Position numbers and translations under genes: made by a program. The notes beneath the pieces were generated by a model. It was not told the origin of the DNA, did not search any database, and saw only the letters and a list, made by a program, of their open reading frames with translations. Shown in pieces: positions 24,104 to 36,200 of a stretch of DNA of 64,000 nt (the stretch's first letter is position 1; every line of letters starts with the position of its first letter). The DNA is from Crotalaria pallida (Eukaryota > Streptophyta > Magnoliopsida > Fabales > Fabaceae): the NCBI GenBank assembly GCA_037953625.1, contig CM075655.1:120783001-120847000 (forward strand). The letters run 5' to 3'.

Positions 24104-27100
24104 TCATTTGTGTTGGCTTCGAGTAACTTTCCTATTAACTCCTCGCATACTCCTCCGGGTGCCAGTGCTATCTTCTGCCAAAGATAAGTATGGCACAACA
24201 TATTTCTTCATATCCTTCTCAGAGATTCCTAGATGACCTCCGGGAACACTAATGAAGCGGACTCTGCCTGCCTCATCCAAGGTTCTTAAGCCAATCCAGT
24301 CTTCAATGTAGAGATTTGTCTGCAAACCAGATCAGGGGAGAAAATCTTTTTTGTTTAAACATGACAAGCAATATTGCACCACATAGTATACATTTCATTG
24401 TTTTTTCAAATTTATGGCCGAATTGCTTTGTTTATTTGGTTTCCATATGATTTCCAAGCACATGATATCAAATATCAAATCATTACTAATATGTTGCGGC
24501 ACTAGTGATTAATTTCCACTTGTGCCAGGCTCTGAACTTTCAATCATGAATTGATTTGGAGTTTTGGACTCCTTAGATCTCTCTCCTTTGTATATGATCA
24601 TGCTTCTCACAAGAACTTTCAATAAAAGTAATGTGTTGGGTGCGAATTACCCAAGAAAAAGTGTTGATGCTGATAAAAAGTATTAGTTTTCGTCACAGCA
24701 GTCAACAGCCGGGCCTAACAGTTAAGTAAATATACATCACATTGCTGTATTTTCAAGCTATCAATTAACAAATAATGGCAAGATTTTCAGAATGTTTCAG
24801 GCTATTAGAATTTGCCATAAAAAATATCCAATCAAAGAAAATTATAGAACCTGCATCTTTTATGACGTTAAAATGGTAATGGTGTTTATGACTCAAATTA
24901 ATAATAGAAGGTAGAGCTTAATGCAGCAACTCCAGCGATATCAGTTCATATATGGAATGCAAATGCCACGACAAGGCAACTAGTAACGCAGGCAAGGATC
25001 TAGTCCTGTTCAATTAAGAATCATACCTCTTGAGGAGGTAAAACTATATCGAAGGAGCCATCTTGGTAATAGCCAAACCAGGAAGTTTCCTTTGGTATTA
25101 AAACCGTGTCTTGCTCAAACTGTGAAATGTATAAAATAATGACAAATGAATAGTGTTTTTCATAGAGTCAGCTTGCAATAGTCATAACATATTAAATAAA
25201 AATACCTTGAGGGAACTTACCATGATAAGTACCAAATTCTCCAAGCTGCTAAATCTTTCCTTGTAAGTGGAATTTCTCTGATCTGGCAGTTCATTGTTAA
25301 GCACCGGGAGAAACCTACACTTCTTCAAATAATCAGGTATAGCCTGAAATCAAAATTGATTATAACATCAAGGTTTAAGATTAAATGGATTTAGAGTACA
25401 ATACAAGTGAATAGTTCATCAAACGAAAACAGGCTCAGCAGCTGAGAAAAAATATTTAAACAAAACAACTAAAACAAGTGACATCTCATTGCTCAATTTA
25501 TACCTGTCATCTGGTTTAATTGGGTCAACTAAAAAATAGTCTAAGATTCTAATCAAATTGGCTCATAGGCAGAGTTGTGGTTTTGTGATCGATGCAACGA
25601 GGTCAGTCCAGCTTATACAACAATGCATCTATGGCTTAAATATTAATAAGTACTTAATAAATTTTTTTATCTTGATCTTCAAAAATATTTTTTTCCGGTT
25701 ACGCAGTGAGTGCACAAGTACAACACGGTAGTTATTTAACAGAGACAAATACTCACATTTGGTAATTTAAGGTATCCACTTGGAGCTAAGTGTTCCTGAA
25801 ATTTATCACATTGAGGTACGTCAACGACAACAATACGTAGAGAAAAACTGATGCTAAGTTCTAAAATAATGAAACAATACATAAATAAATTCAGGAGAGC
25901 AAATGAGTTCAAAAAGAAAAGCAGACAATATTTTAAAGCTATCAAAATGTAGAGATCTGGCAAAAGAGAAAATAAATAGAAGGAAAGGGTGGAAGATGAA
26001 TACTTGAATATAGCGAGTGTAAACCTCTCCCTTGATGAGAATGTCTGCAAGGATGCAGAAAAAACCTGACTGTAGATATGAAATAACATTCAACAACATT
26101 AGAACTAGGCAAAGCAAAATTTAAATATTGATTAATTTCTTATAATCATTATTCTTCTGAACACAGTTGCTACATCACCAATAATTTTCAAGGGCATGCC
26201 AATAAAGTAAAGGTTGAGATATATTGCAAACAACCATAGCACATGGCATTACCTAAATGATGAAATATACTGTACTTAGTATAAAGCAGGGATGAAAAAA
26301 ATGGAGATAAAGTGAGATGAATGTATGGTTTTAATATTTGATTATATTCTACAGAAAGATGGAAAATTGTTAAAAAATTTTATTCATTTCAATGGTATAA
26401 AAAATATTATGGAAATATAGTCAAGTTTAAGACCCCTATCAATGATCAAAGATATCAAATAAAACAGAAATCTTCTCTCTTTACTATCCTATCCAGGCTA
26501 ATATAAATTGATTTTCAATCCTTATCTTCGCTTACCCTTTTTATGTTTTTAAATACATATACTGTACTAAGCATACCATCGATGCAAAATGTTGAGAAAA
26601 TTACCCATGATGAATGTTTCATACTAATATTTTTATTAATTTTTTTTTGTCCTTTTGGTCTTTCTTAGAAAAAATTGAAATTGTGACTGACTCAAATAAT
26701 GTAGAGCAAGGTGACAGCTCTAAGTAACTTCATCATATAGCAAGTGGAACTTCCAAAATCAACACCAAGAGATAAATTATAAAGGCATCATACTGGAAAG
26801 CAACGATGATACTCACACCACACAAAGGAACTGAAGCAGTACCAGCATGAGGCCCTCCTAAAGAGATAAGGTTTTTAACCTGTTCCAACAATAATAAGGA
26901 AGAAAATGTAGTGAAAAAGTTGATACGAGCAGGGATTAAGTAGACAAATACACATCGGATAACAACAATATGAAAGTTGAAAAGAGAGAAAACGAATAAA
27001 CAGATGCAAGAAACATAAGAGGAACAAAAACCACATAGTTAAAAACCAAAAAGATATCCCACATCCTACAAATGTAGAAGAAAAAACTTAAAATAGTTCA

Positions 27101-29163
27101 AACAAAGATAACAACTTAATTCATTCATAGCATAAAAAATACCTGTAGAGAAATCAGGTAAAATATACCACACCGATCTTATACAAGAAAAACCATACAC
27201 CATTACTTCTTGCAGCTTGATAAACACTTTACACTTATTTTACTCAACTTATGTTAAATAATATGTTTGTTTATTATATGTAAAAAAACAGCTATTCCTT
27301 GAAAAATTCATCTATTAAGACTTTCCATTAATCGCGGATATTGCCACTCGGTTATGGAGAAAACTTACAGCTAAAATTTCTTTGAAACCATTATTATACT
27401 ATATTTAACATTATCTACGTATATCCATATTTACAAAGAATGTGTAGAAACAGATAAAAACAAAAGGTTAAATATTTTTAAATTAAAATAAAAGGAAAAA
27501 TTGCACTTCTAAAATCATAGATTCTTACAGGGGGTCCTCCTTCACAAAATTCTACCACGCCTCGACCAATTAAATTCCCCTGTAGATCAAAACATATTCA
27601 AGACTGAAACACAGAAGAGAGAAGACAAAGTAATAAAAAAAGCATTCGTGAAATGGATTATTTAATTAGGTAGCAGCTTGACATTCCTTGGAATGAAAGA
27701 ACAGAACAAAGAAAAGAAAGACAGGATGATATGAAATAAGTAATCAAATGGTATTAAATATATATCCTCATTGATATGAAATAAGTAATCAAACGATAAG
27801 AAAAAAAGGAGCTCAAGAAAGAACCATGGATTTATCAAAATTTTTTATCAACATTCCTATGTCATCATAAGGTCCAATCCTTCCTAATTGTGAACTGATT
27901 AGCACCCATTGGCATTACAAAGAATCAAAATAAGATAATTTACATGAACAGAGTAACAAATAAAATGAACTAAAGAAAATCCAATCCTCGCGTTTTACCT
28001 GGGAGAGTCCAACAATGTTGTATCCATCCTTCAATTCTTTCATTTCCTTCACCTGCACATGGCGACGAACAGAGTATTCAGAAGGCAAGATTAAATTCAA
28101 AAGCAGTGTAAGAAACCTTACCATAATACTGCAGGAAACTTGGTTACCTTCTTACAAACAATATCTGTCTGCACACACATAAAACAAAACCAATTACAAA
28201 CAGTCAAATACTAACAGTCTGTTAAACATAGCATATCCTCTTTCTTCTGATCTATATTACCTGCTTTAGCAAAGGCATAAACCATGAATCCCATGATCCA
28301 TTGCCTATCTCACTGTAAAAAAAAGGGGGAAAACTTTATTAGTGATGAAAACCAAATAACAGCCTCTACAATCTGAGCTCAAAATGTTAACAAGAGCGGA
28401 AAAATACTAGAGATGAATACAACATAAAACAGTAAAGTTCCTTTATATGAAGCGAGTAAATTAATACGAAAAATATGCAGGCATACATGCAATGTCCTTC
28501 AGCACCAGAGAAGCTGCTCAATAGCTTAGTGAATTCTTTCACTCCGTGGTTGGAGCACTGATCCCCAATTCCTGCATTACGGAAATGTACGGTTAAACAA
28601 GAACAGAATACGATTTTAAGCAGACAGGTGACTCACACACCAAGGGGAAATTCTAATTGCACCCGGAAAGTTATGAACTTTACATACATCAAGTTACCAA
28701 CATTACATACATTTATCTTTATAAATCTCTCAGTTATTTCTTATGTTTCTTTAGACATGCTTATCTCAAAAATACCACTCAAAAACAAAAAGGTCCCAAT
28801 TGGTGATCTACAATAATCATTTTCCTTAACAAAATTCACCGATCAATATTAGAATTTCAAGGCAAGCAAGCAAGCAAAAGTAAGAGTAAACCAGAAGCAA
28901 CAGAAACACATAGATGAATACAGTAATTAAAAAAAAGCATAACTGGGTTCACTAAGTAATCATCAAGCACCTTCATTAACAAATTCAATAATAATAATAA
29001 TAATAAGATTGAAAGAATAATAAAGGTGTTAGGAAAAGAGAAGGTGAATATTATTACCGTGGAGGACAATGAAGGGTAGTGATCGGGAGAGGATGGGGAA
29101 GAAGATTAGGGAAGTGAAGATGAAGAGAAAGGATGGCGAAGGAAGATGAAGAGCCATCATCAT
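24104..29163 (-). CDS. PPT1-like: Palmitoyl-protein thioesterase 1-like protein, tandem copy 1, 12 exons
   Basis: Exons (descending): 29163-29058, 28571-28487, 28312-28261, 28168-28148, 28052-27999, 27579-27529, 26879-26817, 26069-26004, 25795-25757, 25343-25221, 25119-25027, 24319-24104; 322 aa. The family removes S-acyl groups from proteins in the lysosome/vacuole lumen. A hydrophobic signal peptide (about residues 1-29) precedes PFIVLHGIGDQC, the family's oxyanion-loop region. The nucleophile motif GLSQG is split across exons 5/6 (Ser105). The other catalytic residues by alignment are Asp224 (FEQD) and His280 (GGHLGIS). The LGGPHAG loop is intact. The C-terminus has [18 protein letters not shown], then KKYVVPYL and a basic tail. 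The first ATG of three in a row (29163, 29160, 29157) was taken as start. All introns are GT..AG and the frame is open throughout. Copy 2 lies 4 kb away in the same orientation. Confidence 0.93.
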
Positions 29164-29295
29164 TCATCACACTCACTCTGACGACGATGGCTCTCAACAA
29201 CACTGTTTCCCAAATGTTAATGAAATGTGAGGAGTATAAATGCTGCTATTTATCACTATAGTCGTCGTCAACGATGGAGAATACCAGAATAATAT

Positions 29296-29302
<7 letters not shown>

Positions 29303-29337
<35 letters not shown>
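29303..29337 (+). repeat. (ATT)n microsatellite
   Basis: About eleven tandem TTA/ATT units, roughly 140 bp upstream of the start of thioesterase copy 1. Confidence 0.9.
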
Positions 29338-29338
<1 letters not shown>

Positions 29339-29392
29339 TAAAAAAAAACCCACTTGTCCTTGAAGCATTCGTGAGAGAGATTTAGGATGATA

Positions 29393-29676
29393 CTCCCTCC
29401 TCCTCAAAATATAAACAACAAAAAAACATACTTCTTTTGGTTTAAAATATAAACAAAACTAACCAACTTTCTTAAATTTTATTTCATTCCCAATGTCACT
29501 TTCCAAAAACATCCCTAAAAAATTGTTATCTTATTTAATTTTTGTTTCATTCTCAATGCAACTTTTCTAACATACATCTATTCTTTTATAAATTTGAGAA
29601 AATTAAATACAATCAACTAACCTCCTTAATAAGCGTAAAATTAGTTAATTTTGCTTATAATTCGAGTCGGAGGGAG
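29393..29676. mobile_element. Stowaway MITE
   Basis: CTCCCTCCTCCTCAAAATAT to ...ATTCGAGTCGGAGGGAG with TA flanks, in the spacer between the thioesterase copies. Confidence 0.85.
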
Positions 29677-31307
29677 TAGCTAATGGTTTTATTTTTCTTT
29701 AATACTATCACATAGATTAAAGATGATAGCTACTTTCTTTGAAATTTAAAAACGTATTTTAATATTGCATTTTTCTTTCTTAACTTACATTAGAATATTT
29801 CACAAATGTGTTTTTTCACATTAATGAACAAATGACAAATAAGAATAAAAAACAATAAATGTCGGCTAAAAAATACAAATTGACTTATAAATGAGATCGA
29901 GAAATTCTTCTATCAGCCAACTTATAAATAAGTCAAGATCGGTTCCTTAATATAAGATCTTTTTTTGGAGAATTTAAGTCTGAAAAAAAAGGTTAATTAG
30001 TATTGATAATTTCATTTAAAATGTAAATACTTAATAGTATACTTTTTCAAAACTATTTCTATAATTATTATTATTGGGACTATAGAAAATGTTGAGTAAA
30101 TATGACTATTTATGGAAAGAAGTAATTAAATGATATCATATCAAAAATTAGAATGAAGTCTTTTAAAAAAAATTAAAAAAATAACAAAAATGTTTTATAT
30201 TAAAGGATGAAGAGAGTATTATCTCTTATTCATAATATAAGTACTCTTTCTACTATTTAAAGTTAATAAAAAATTATAAAAAATACTTTTTCAAATCAAA
30301 GTTACAATAGTGAATAAAAAAAAAAGAAAATGGAGAATGCACCGACAGTGTAATGGTTTTTATACAATCAATACATCATCCACCATTCATCCGTTTATGG
30401 TCGTTGACTTTTAAATTAAAGTAATACAAATAAATCGTGGATGATTGACTGACCATCAGTGCATATCCATTAATCTCTAAAAAAATTGTAATATTCTCTA
30501 ATATACGATTGAATAATTAATTAGAGATGTCTTAAATGATTGATTTTACATCCATAAGGCAAATCATTGAATATTTGTCTTCTTATTTTTTTCTAAGTTA
30601 TCAATTTTACTAAATTTTTGGTATGGACAAAGTATTTATTTAAAAATTCATGAAATTAAGAAAGTTAGTTAAATTATTATTAGTGATACTCAATATTTGA
30701 TATACTTTTTAAAATTACCCTTGTAATGATAATAATAAGGACTCTAAAAAATATTGAATTAATAAAAGAAATTTGTGAAAAGGAAATAATTAAAATCATT
30801 AAAACAAAGACAAAAAAAATCAATAGAAAGTTCATAACTGATGATTATGTTTAGGACCAAATGTAGTGAATATTATTTATTTTTTCTTCAATAAATATAT
30901 ATTATTGTTGATACACGAGATAACAGAAAAATATTAGTTAGTCTTGGATCATGTGATCCAGGACTCATCTCAATCGTTTACAGTTTAATTTTTAGTTAAA
31001 AAAAATTAAAAAACAAATAACAGATGATGATAATTATCCTGGATCGTGTGGTTTCATATCACTTAATAATTGCTTCGAGATCACATGTGAGTCATTTGGA
31101 GGTTTGATTTTTGTGATGTGTATAAATTTCTGTTGTTGTTGTTGGCATGGTTGTTAAATTCAATAATTCAAGTAAACTTTTGAAAAATAAATTCGAACAT
31201 CGAACACGCAAGAGTTTATAGAGAAGATGTTGGTATCATTTTTTTTTCCCAAAATTGTACGTGGATGCAGGTGCGAATAGAGTAGAGTAGTGTTATATGT
31301 AAATCAA

Positions 31308-31310
<3 letters not shown>
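29677..31310. other. AT-rich spacer between thioesterase copies
   Basis: Only decayed MITE-like segments (for example 29940-30225 and 30600-30880). No gene seen. Confidence 0.45.

Positions 31311-31353
<43 letters not shown>
31311..31353 (+). repeat. (TA)n microsatellite
   Basis: 43 bp of uninterrupted TA repeat. Confidence 0.97.
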
Positions 31354-31355
<2 letters not shown>

Positions 31356-31668
31356 AAATGTTAATTCTGGATCTACATATAACATCAGTGAATGTAGATG
31401 TGAGCGGGGTGCGAGTGCAGTTTCGGGAGGAAAAAAATACTAGCACATTTTCAAGATTGCCCTGAATGATTTATTGTAGTAATCTATGCCCTCCTCTTTA
31501 TTGACTCGATTCTCTGAACTTGGCGATGAATTCATCATAAACAATAGCCTTGTTAATTTGTTATTTACAACTGGATTCTGGTCCTTAATTACTGTTAGAG
31601 CTGATCCTTGTTCTTTTTTTAAACTTGTCCTTTATGTGGACTATTCCCAATGCGCTACTTAACTTTTA

Positions 31669-32090
31669 CACTCTGTTTGGTTGAGAAGATTTCGGGGAGA
31701 AGAAAACAAAAAGAAAATAGAGTTTTTTACTGTTTGATTGGAAGGAAAAAATAGGAGGAGAAAAAAAATTAGTGGGACCCACCACAAAAAATTTTCTTCC
31801 CCTCCCACGCGAGATTTTGGGGAGAAAATCTCCACCTCGGTTGCAAGACAAAATAAAGCGTAGCTCTGTCAGATTCCTTGTGGTTTTCTTTGACTTATAT
31901 TTTTATTTTTTAACTTTTTATAATCAATATTTTGTCTTGTAGCAAACATTTTCTTTCATTTTTTCTTCACATTTTCTCTCATACCAAACAACCATAAAAT
32001 CTACTTATTTTCTTTTCAAAATCTTTCTCTCCTACTTCTCTCTTCCCTATTTTTCTCTTCCCATTTTCTTCTATGGAACCAAACAGAGTG
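31669..32090. mobile_element. Tourist-like (PIF/Harbinger-type) MITE
   Basis: Inverted termini CACTCTGTTTGGTT / AACCAAACAGAGTG, flanked by TTA at 31666-31668 and 32091-32093. 422 bp, purine-rich left and pyrimidine-rich right half, no coding capacity. Confidence 0.82.
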
Positions 32091-32198
32091 TTAATATCAA
32101 GAGTGAAACTTGCATAAGTACATGCCTAATAAACAAAGCTCTTAATACAATTATATCGAGCACATGCTTATACAAGTTTTGCTCTATCAAGAGTCAAT

Positions 32199-32922
32199 CA
32201 GGCTCGGTCCTAACTTATCTTGGATCCTAGGGCGAAAATTTTTTAGGGCCCTACTAAAAATAATTTATTAAAAATAAATCAATTAAAACACTATATATTT
32301 ATATATTTAATTAATTAAAATAATGATAACAATCAATAATAAAAATAGGTATTATATTAAATAGAGTTCAAATAAAATAAAAAAATTATTGATTAAATAA
32401 GTAATTAAAATCGTTTTCACGTTACTTCTTCCGTCTTTGTATATAATATCCTTTTGGTTGAATTCACGTTCATTACTAAGTTGGTTAATTTAGTTAATTG
32501 TAAATCAAAATTAAGTTGGTTAATTTTTTTTTTCAAAACTATCTTTATGAGTTTTATTGAGAATCAAATTTTTTTTTGAGTAAATATGGATGTTTGTGAA
32601 AAAAAGTACCTAATTGTCATTGAAAATTTATATTAGGTATTGTAAATAAGGACAAAATAAAATTCTAAAACTGATGTTATATTTAGGGACAAAGGGACTA
32701 AGTTATAAAAATAAAGTTCATAAGTTAACCTATTTATAAGTCAAGTGAGCAAATAAAAAAAATAAATTAAGATATTATGCTAAATTATTAATAATTGAAA
32801 GATAAAAATTATGCAACTATTAATTTTTTTTTAACTATACTATTAAAAAAATTTATGAGGCCCCTAAAATTTTTGGGCCATGGGCGGTCGCCCTCAATGC
32901 CAACCCTAGAGCCAGGCCCGGC
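32199..32922. mobile_element. Composite hAT-like element, copy A
   Basis: Starts CAGGCTCGGTCCTAACTTA and ends GGGCCATGGGCGG...GAGCCAGGCCCGGC. Flanks AGAGTCAAT at 32190-32198 and 32923-32931 are identical. It contains a Stowaway at 32425-32698. Copy B is at 61204-62505. Confidence 0.72.
32425..32698. mobile_element. Stowaway MITE nested in copy A
   Basis: CTTCTTCCGTCTTTGTATAT to ...AGGGACAAAGGGAC between TA dinucleotides. The same MITE sits at the same site in copy B (61431-61703). Confidence 0.8.
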
Positions 32923-33207
32923 AGAGTCAATTGATCATTGGTTATACACATTAGCAAAGTGAAGTTAATAAATGAGATCATAAGCTATCACATTATACTT
33001 CATTATAGATCAAGAATTATCATTGCTATATTTGTGGTCTAAATGGTGAATTATTGAGTGGCATTATTCTAGTTATAATTTAGTGTAAAACAATATCTAA
33101 GTCTAAGATATCTAATCAATTGTGTAAAGTTGCTCCTCCATCATTTGATACTATCTTGTTCATTCGTGTTGCTTTGAATAACGATAACTCACTCTCCTAT
33201 TAACTCC

Positions 33208-36200
33208 TTATATCATCTTCCTGGAGCCAACCTTCTTCGTGCTATCTTTCGTCGACGCCTGATCCTTCAAGTATGGCACTACATATTTCTTAATATCCTT
33301 CTCCGACATTTCTATATGAGCTCCGGTAGCATTAATGAAGTGGACTCTGCCAGCCTCATCCAAGGTTCTTAAGCCAATCCAGTCTTCAATGTAGAGTTTT
33401 GTCTGCAAACAAACCAGATCAGACAAGTAACTTTTTTGTTACTATATGGTTGTGACAGGAATAGTGTGGCATAGAAGAAGATCTAGTGCATGACCCAAAG
33501 CCAAGTAAACCAACAATTTGGAAGGTTTACAAGATTAGAAATCAGAAGGTTGTATGCTCAAGATTTGTTGTATGATTACATAACTCATAATCTTTCAATA
33601 AAAGTAAAGAGTGCAAATTACTTCATAAAAAGTGTGTTGATGCTGATAAAGATAAAGTAATAGTTTTCTTTACAGCAGTCAACAACCAGACCATAACAAC
33701 TATCATAAAATGCAAGGATAATCAGATGAAGTGTTTCAGGCTTTTAGCAATTGCCATCATAAAATGGCTATTAAAAAAAATAAATAAAAAATTATAGAAC
33801 CTACATCTTCTATGTCACTTATGACTCAAAACAGAGAATATAGAAGCTTGTGGCATTTGGATGGAATGCTACTTATGCTAATGCCACAATGAGGCAACTA
33901 TATAGACAAAGGTTAGACCTGTTCAATTAAGAATCATACCTTTTGGGGTGGTAAGACTTGATCAAAGGAGCCATCTGAATAATATCCAAACCAGGAAGTT
34001 TCCTTTGGTATTACAACATTGTCCTGCTCTAACTGTTAAATGTATAAAATATGATAAGATAAGATGACAAATAAGGAAGTGTTTTTCATTGAGTCAGCTT
34101 GTAATATTCATAACATATTAAATGAAAATACCTTTAGAAGACTTACCATGATAAGTACCAAATTCTTCAAGCTGCTAAGTCTTTCCTTGTAAGTGGAATT
34201 CCTCTGATCAGGTAGTTCATTGTTAAGCACTGGGAGAAACTTACAGTTCTCCAAGTAATCAGGTATGGCCTGAAATCAAAATTGATTAATATCAAGGTTT
34301 GGAATAAATTTTAAGCAAACATAAACTAAGATAAATGGAAGCAGAAGAAAACAGGTCCAGCAGTTGAGAAGAGATATATTTAAAACCGGAAACTAAACAA
34401 AAGAAGTAAACTAAAAACAATACTTCTCATTACTCAATTTATATTTTAAGGGGAATAAGTTATTACTCACGTTTGGTAATTTTAGATATCCACTAGGAGC
34501 TAAGTGTTCCTGCATTTTATCACATTCAGGTATGTCAAAGATAGCAATACATGAACAAAAAATGATGCTAAGTGCAAACATAGTGAGACAATTCATAAAT
34601 AAATTCAGGAGAGCAAATGAGTTTCTAGACAATATTTTAAAACTAAGATATGGGCTAAAGAGAATATAAATAGAAGGAAAAGGTAGAAGATGATTACTTG
34701 AACAAAGTCACTGTAAATCTCTCCCTTGAGGAGATTGTCTGCAATTTCGCATAAGGTACCATCTGACTGAAGAAAAAAAACAACATTCAACAGCATAAGA
34801 ATTAGGCACAGCAAAATTTAATGTTGGCAAATTTGCCTATTGATGAACGTTTCACATCAATATTCTTTTTATCCTTTGTCTTTCTTAATAAAAATTGAAG
34901 TTATGACTGATTCGAATAAACTAGGACAAGATGCCAAATCCAAGAAAATTTAAAATTTATAACATGTGCTACTTCCAAACTGCATGACAAGAGATACAAA
35001 TTATAAAGGCGGATATGGTGCTGGAAGATACTCACACCACATAGAGGAACTGAAGCAGTACCGGCAAGAGGCCCTGATATAGAGATAAAGTTTTTAACCT
35101 GTTCCAACAATAATAAGGGAGAAAATCTCGTCAATAAGTTGACAAGGGTATGGTTTAACGAGACAAAATACATAGAATAGCAACAATACATCAAGTTAAA
35201 AGAGAAAAAAGGAATACACAGATGCAAGAAACAGAAGTTGAATAAAAACCACATAGTTAAACAACAGAAAAGCTATCCAACATCCCACAGTTGATGAACA
35301 AAAATCTAAAAATAGTTTACACAAAAATAATAGCTTAATTCATTCATGGCATAACATACCTATTGAGAGATCATGTAAAATATACCAATCCAATCATATA
35401 CCAAAATAAAGTCAAATTTCTTATCCATTACCTCTTGTAGTTTGATAATTGTTGAGATATATATATATATATAAACCAAACAAGTCCCACATAGACTAAA
35501 ATATGGTAAGTTGAGAGAAAGACCCATGAACGTAATGCTTTAAGGTTTTAGGTTAAGACATGGTGTCAAATCATTTATATTATTGTTCACTTAACCTCAT
35601 TGATAAAACATGATTAATTGATTTAATTCATACTCCCCAATTAACAAAGTCCTTGGATTAAAGGCCTAATACTAAATATACAAAATTGTAATAATAATTA
35701 CTAATTACACTCAAATTATCTTAAAGACTATCTGTTTTACATTTTTCTAGACTTATTCCTGAAAAAAAATTCATCTAACCAAACTTTCCACTAATTGTGG
35801 TTATAGCATCTCAGTTATGGAGAAAAGTTCAAGCTTAAATTTCTATGAAAGCATTATCCTACTGTATTTCTGATTCTTTACCTATGGATATCCATTAATA
35901 ACAAAGGAATGTCAAGAAACATTGAAAAAAACAATAGTTTAAAGAAAAAACAACCGGTTAAAATTTCTTTAAATCAAAGAAGTAACCAAGAATTGCATAT
36001 GTAAATCATATATTCTTACAGGGGGTCCGCCCTCACAAAATTCCACAACTCCTCTTCCAATTAGATTTCCCTGTAAAAAATAGAGAAAATCAAGACTGAA
36101 ACAGGAAAGACAAAAAGAAACACACGTGACTATGTGAGATGAATTATGTAATCAAGTAGCTGCTTGACATTCCTTGGATGAACAAACTGAACAAAGAAAA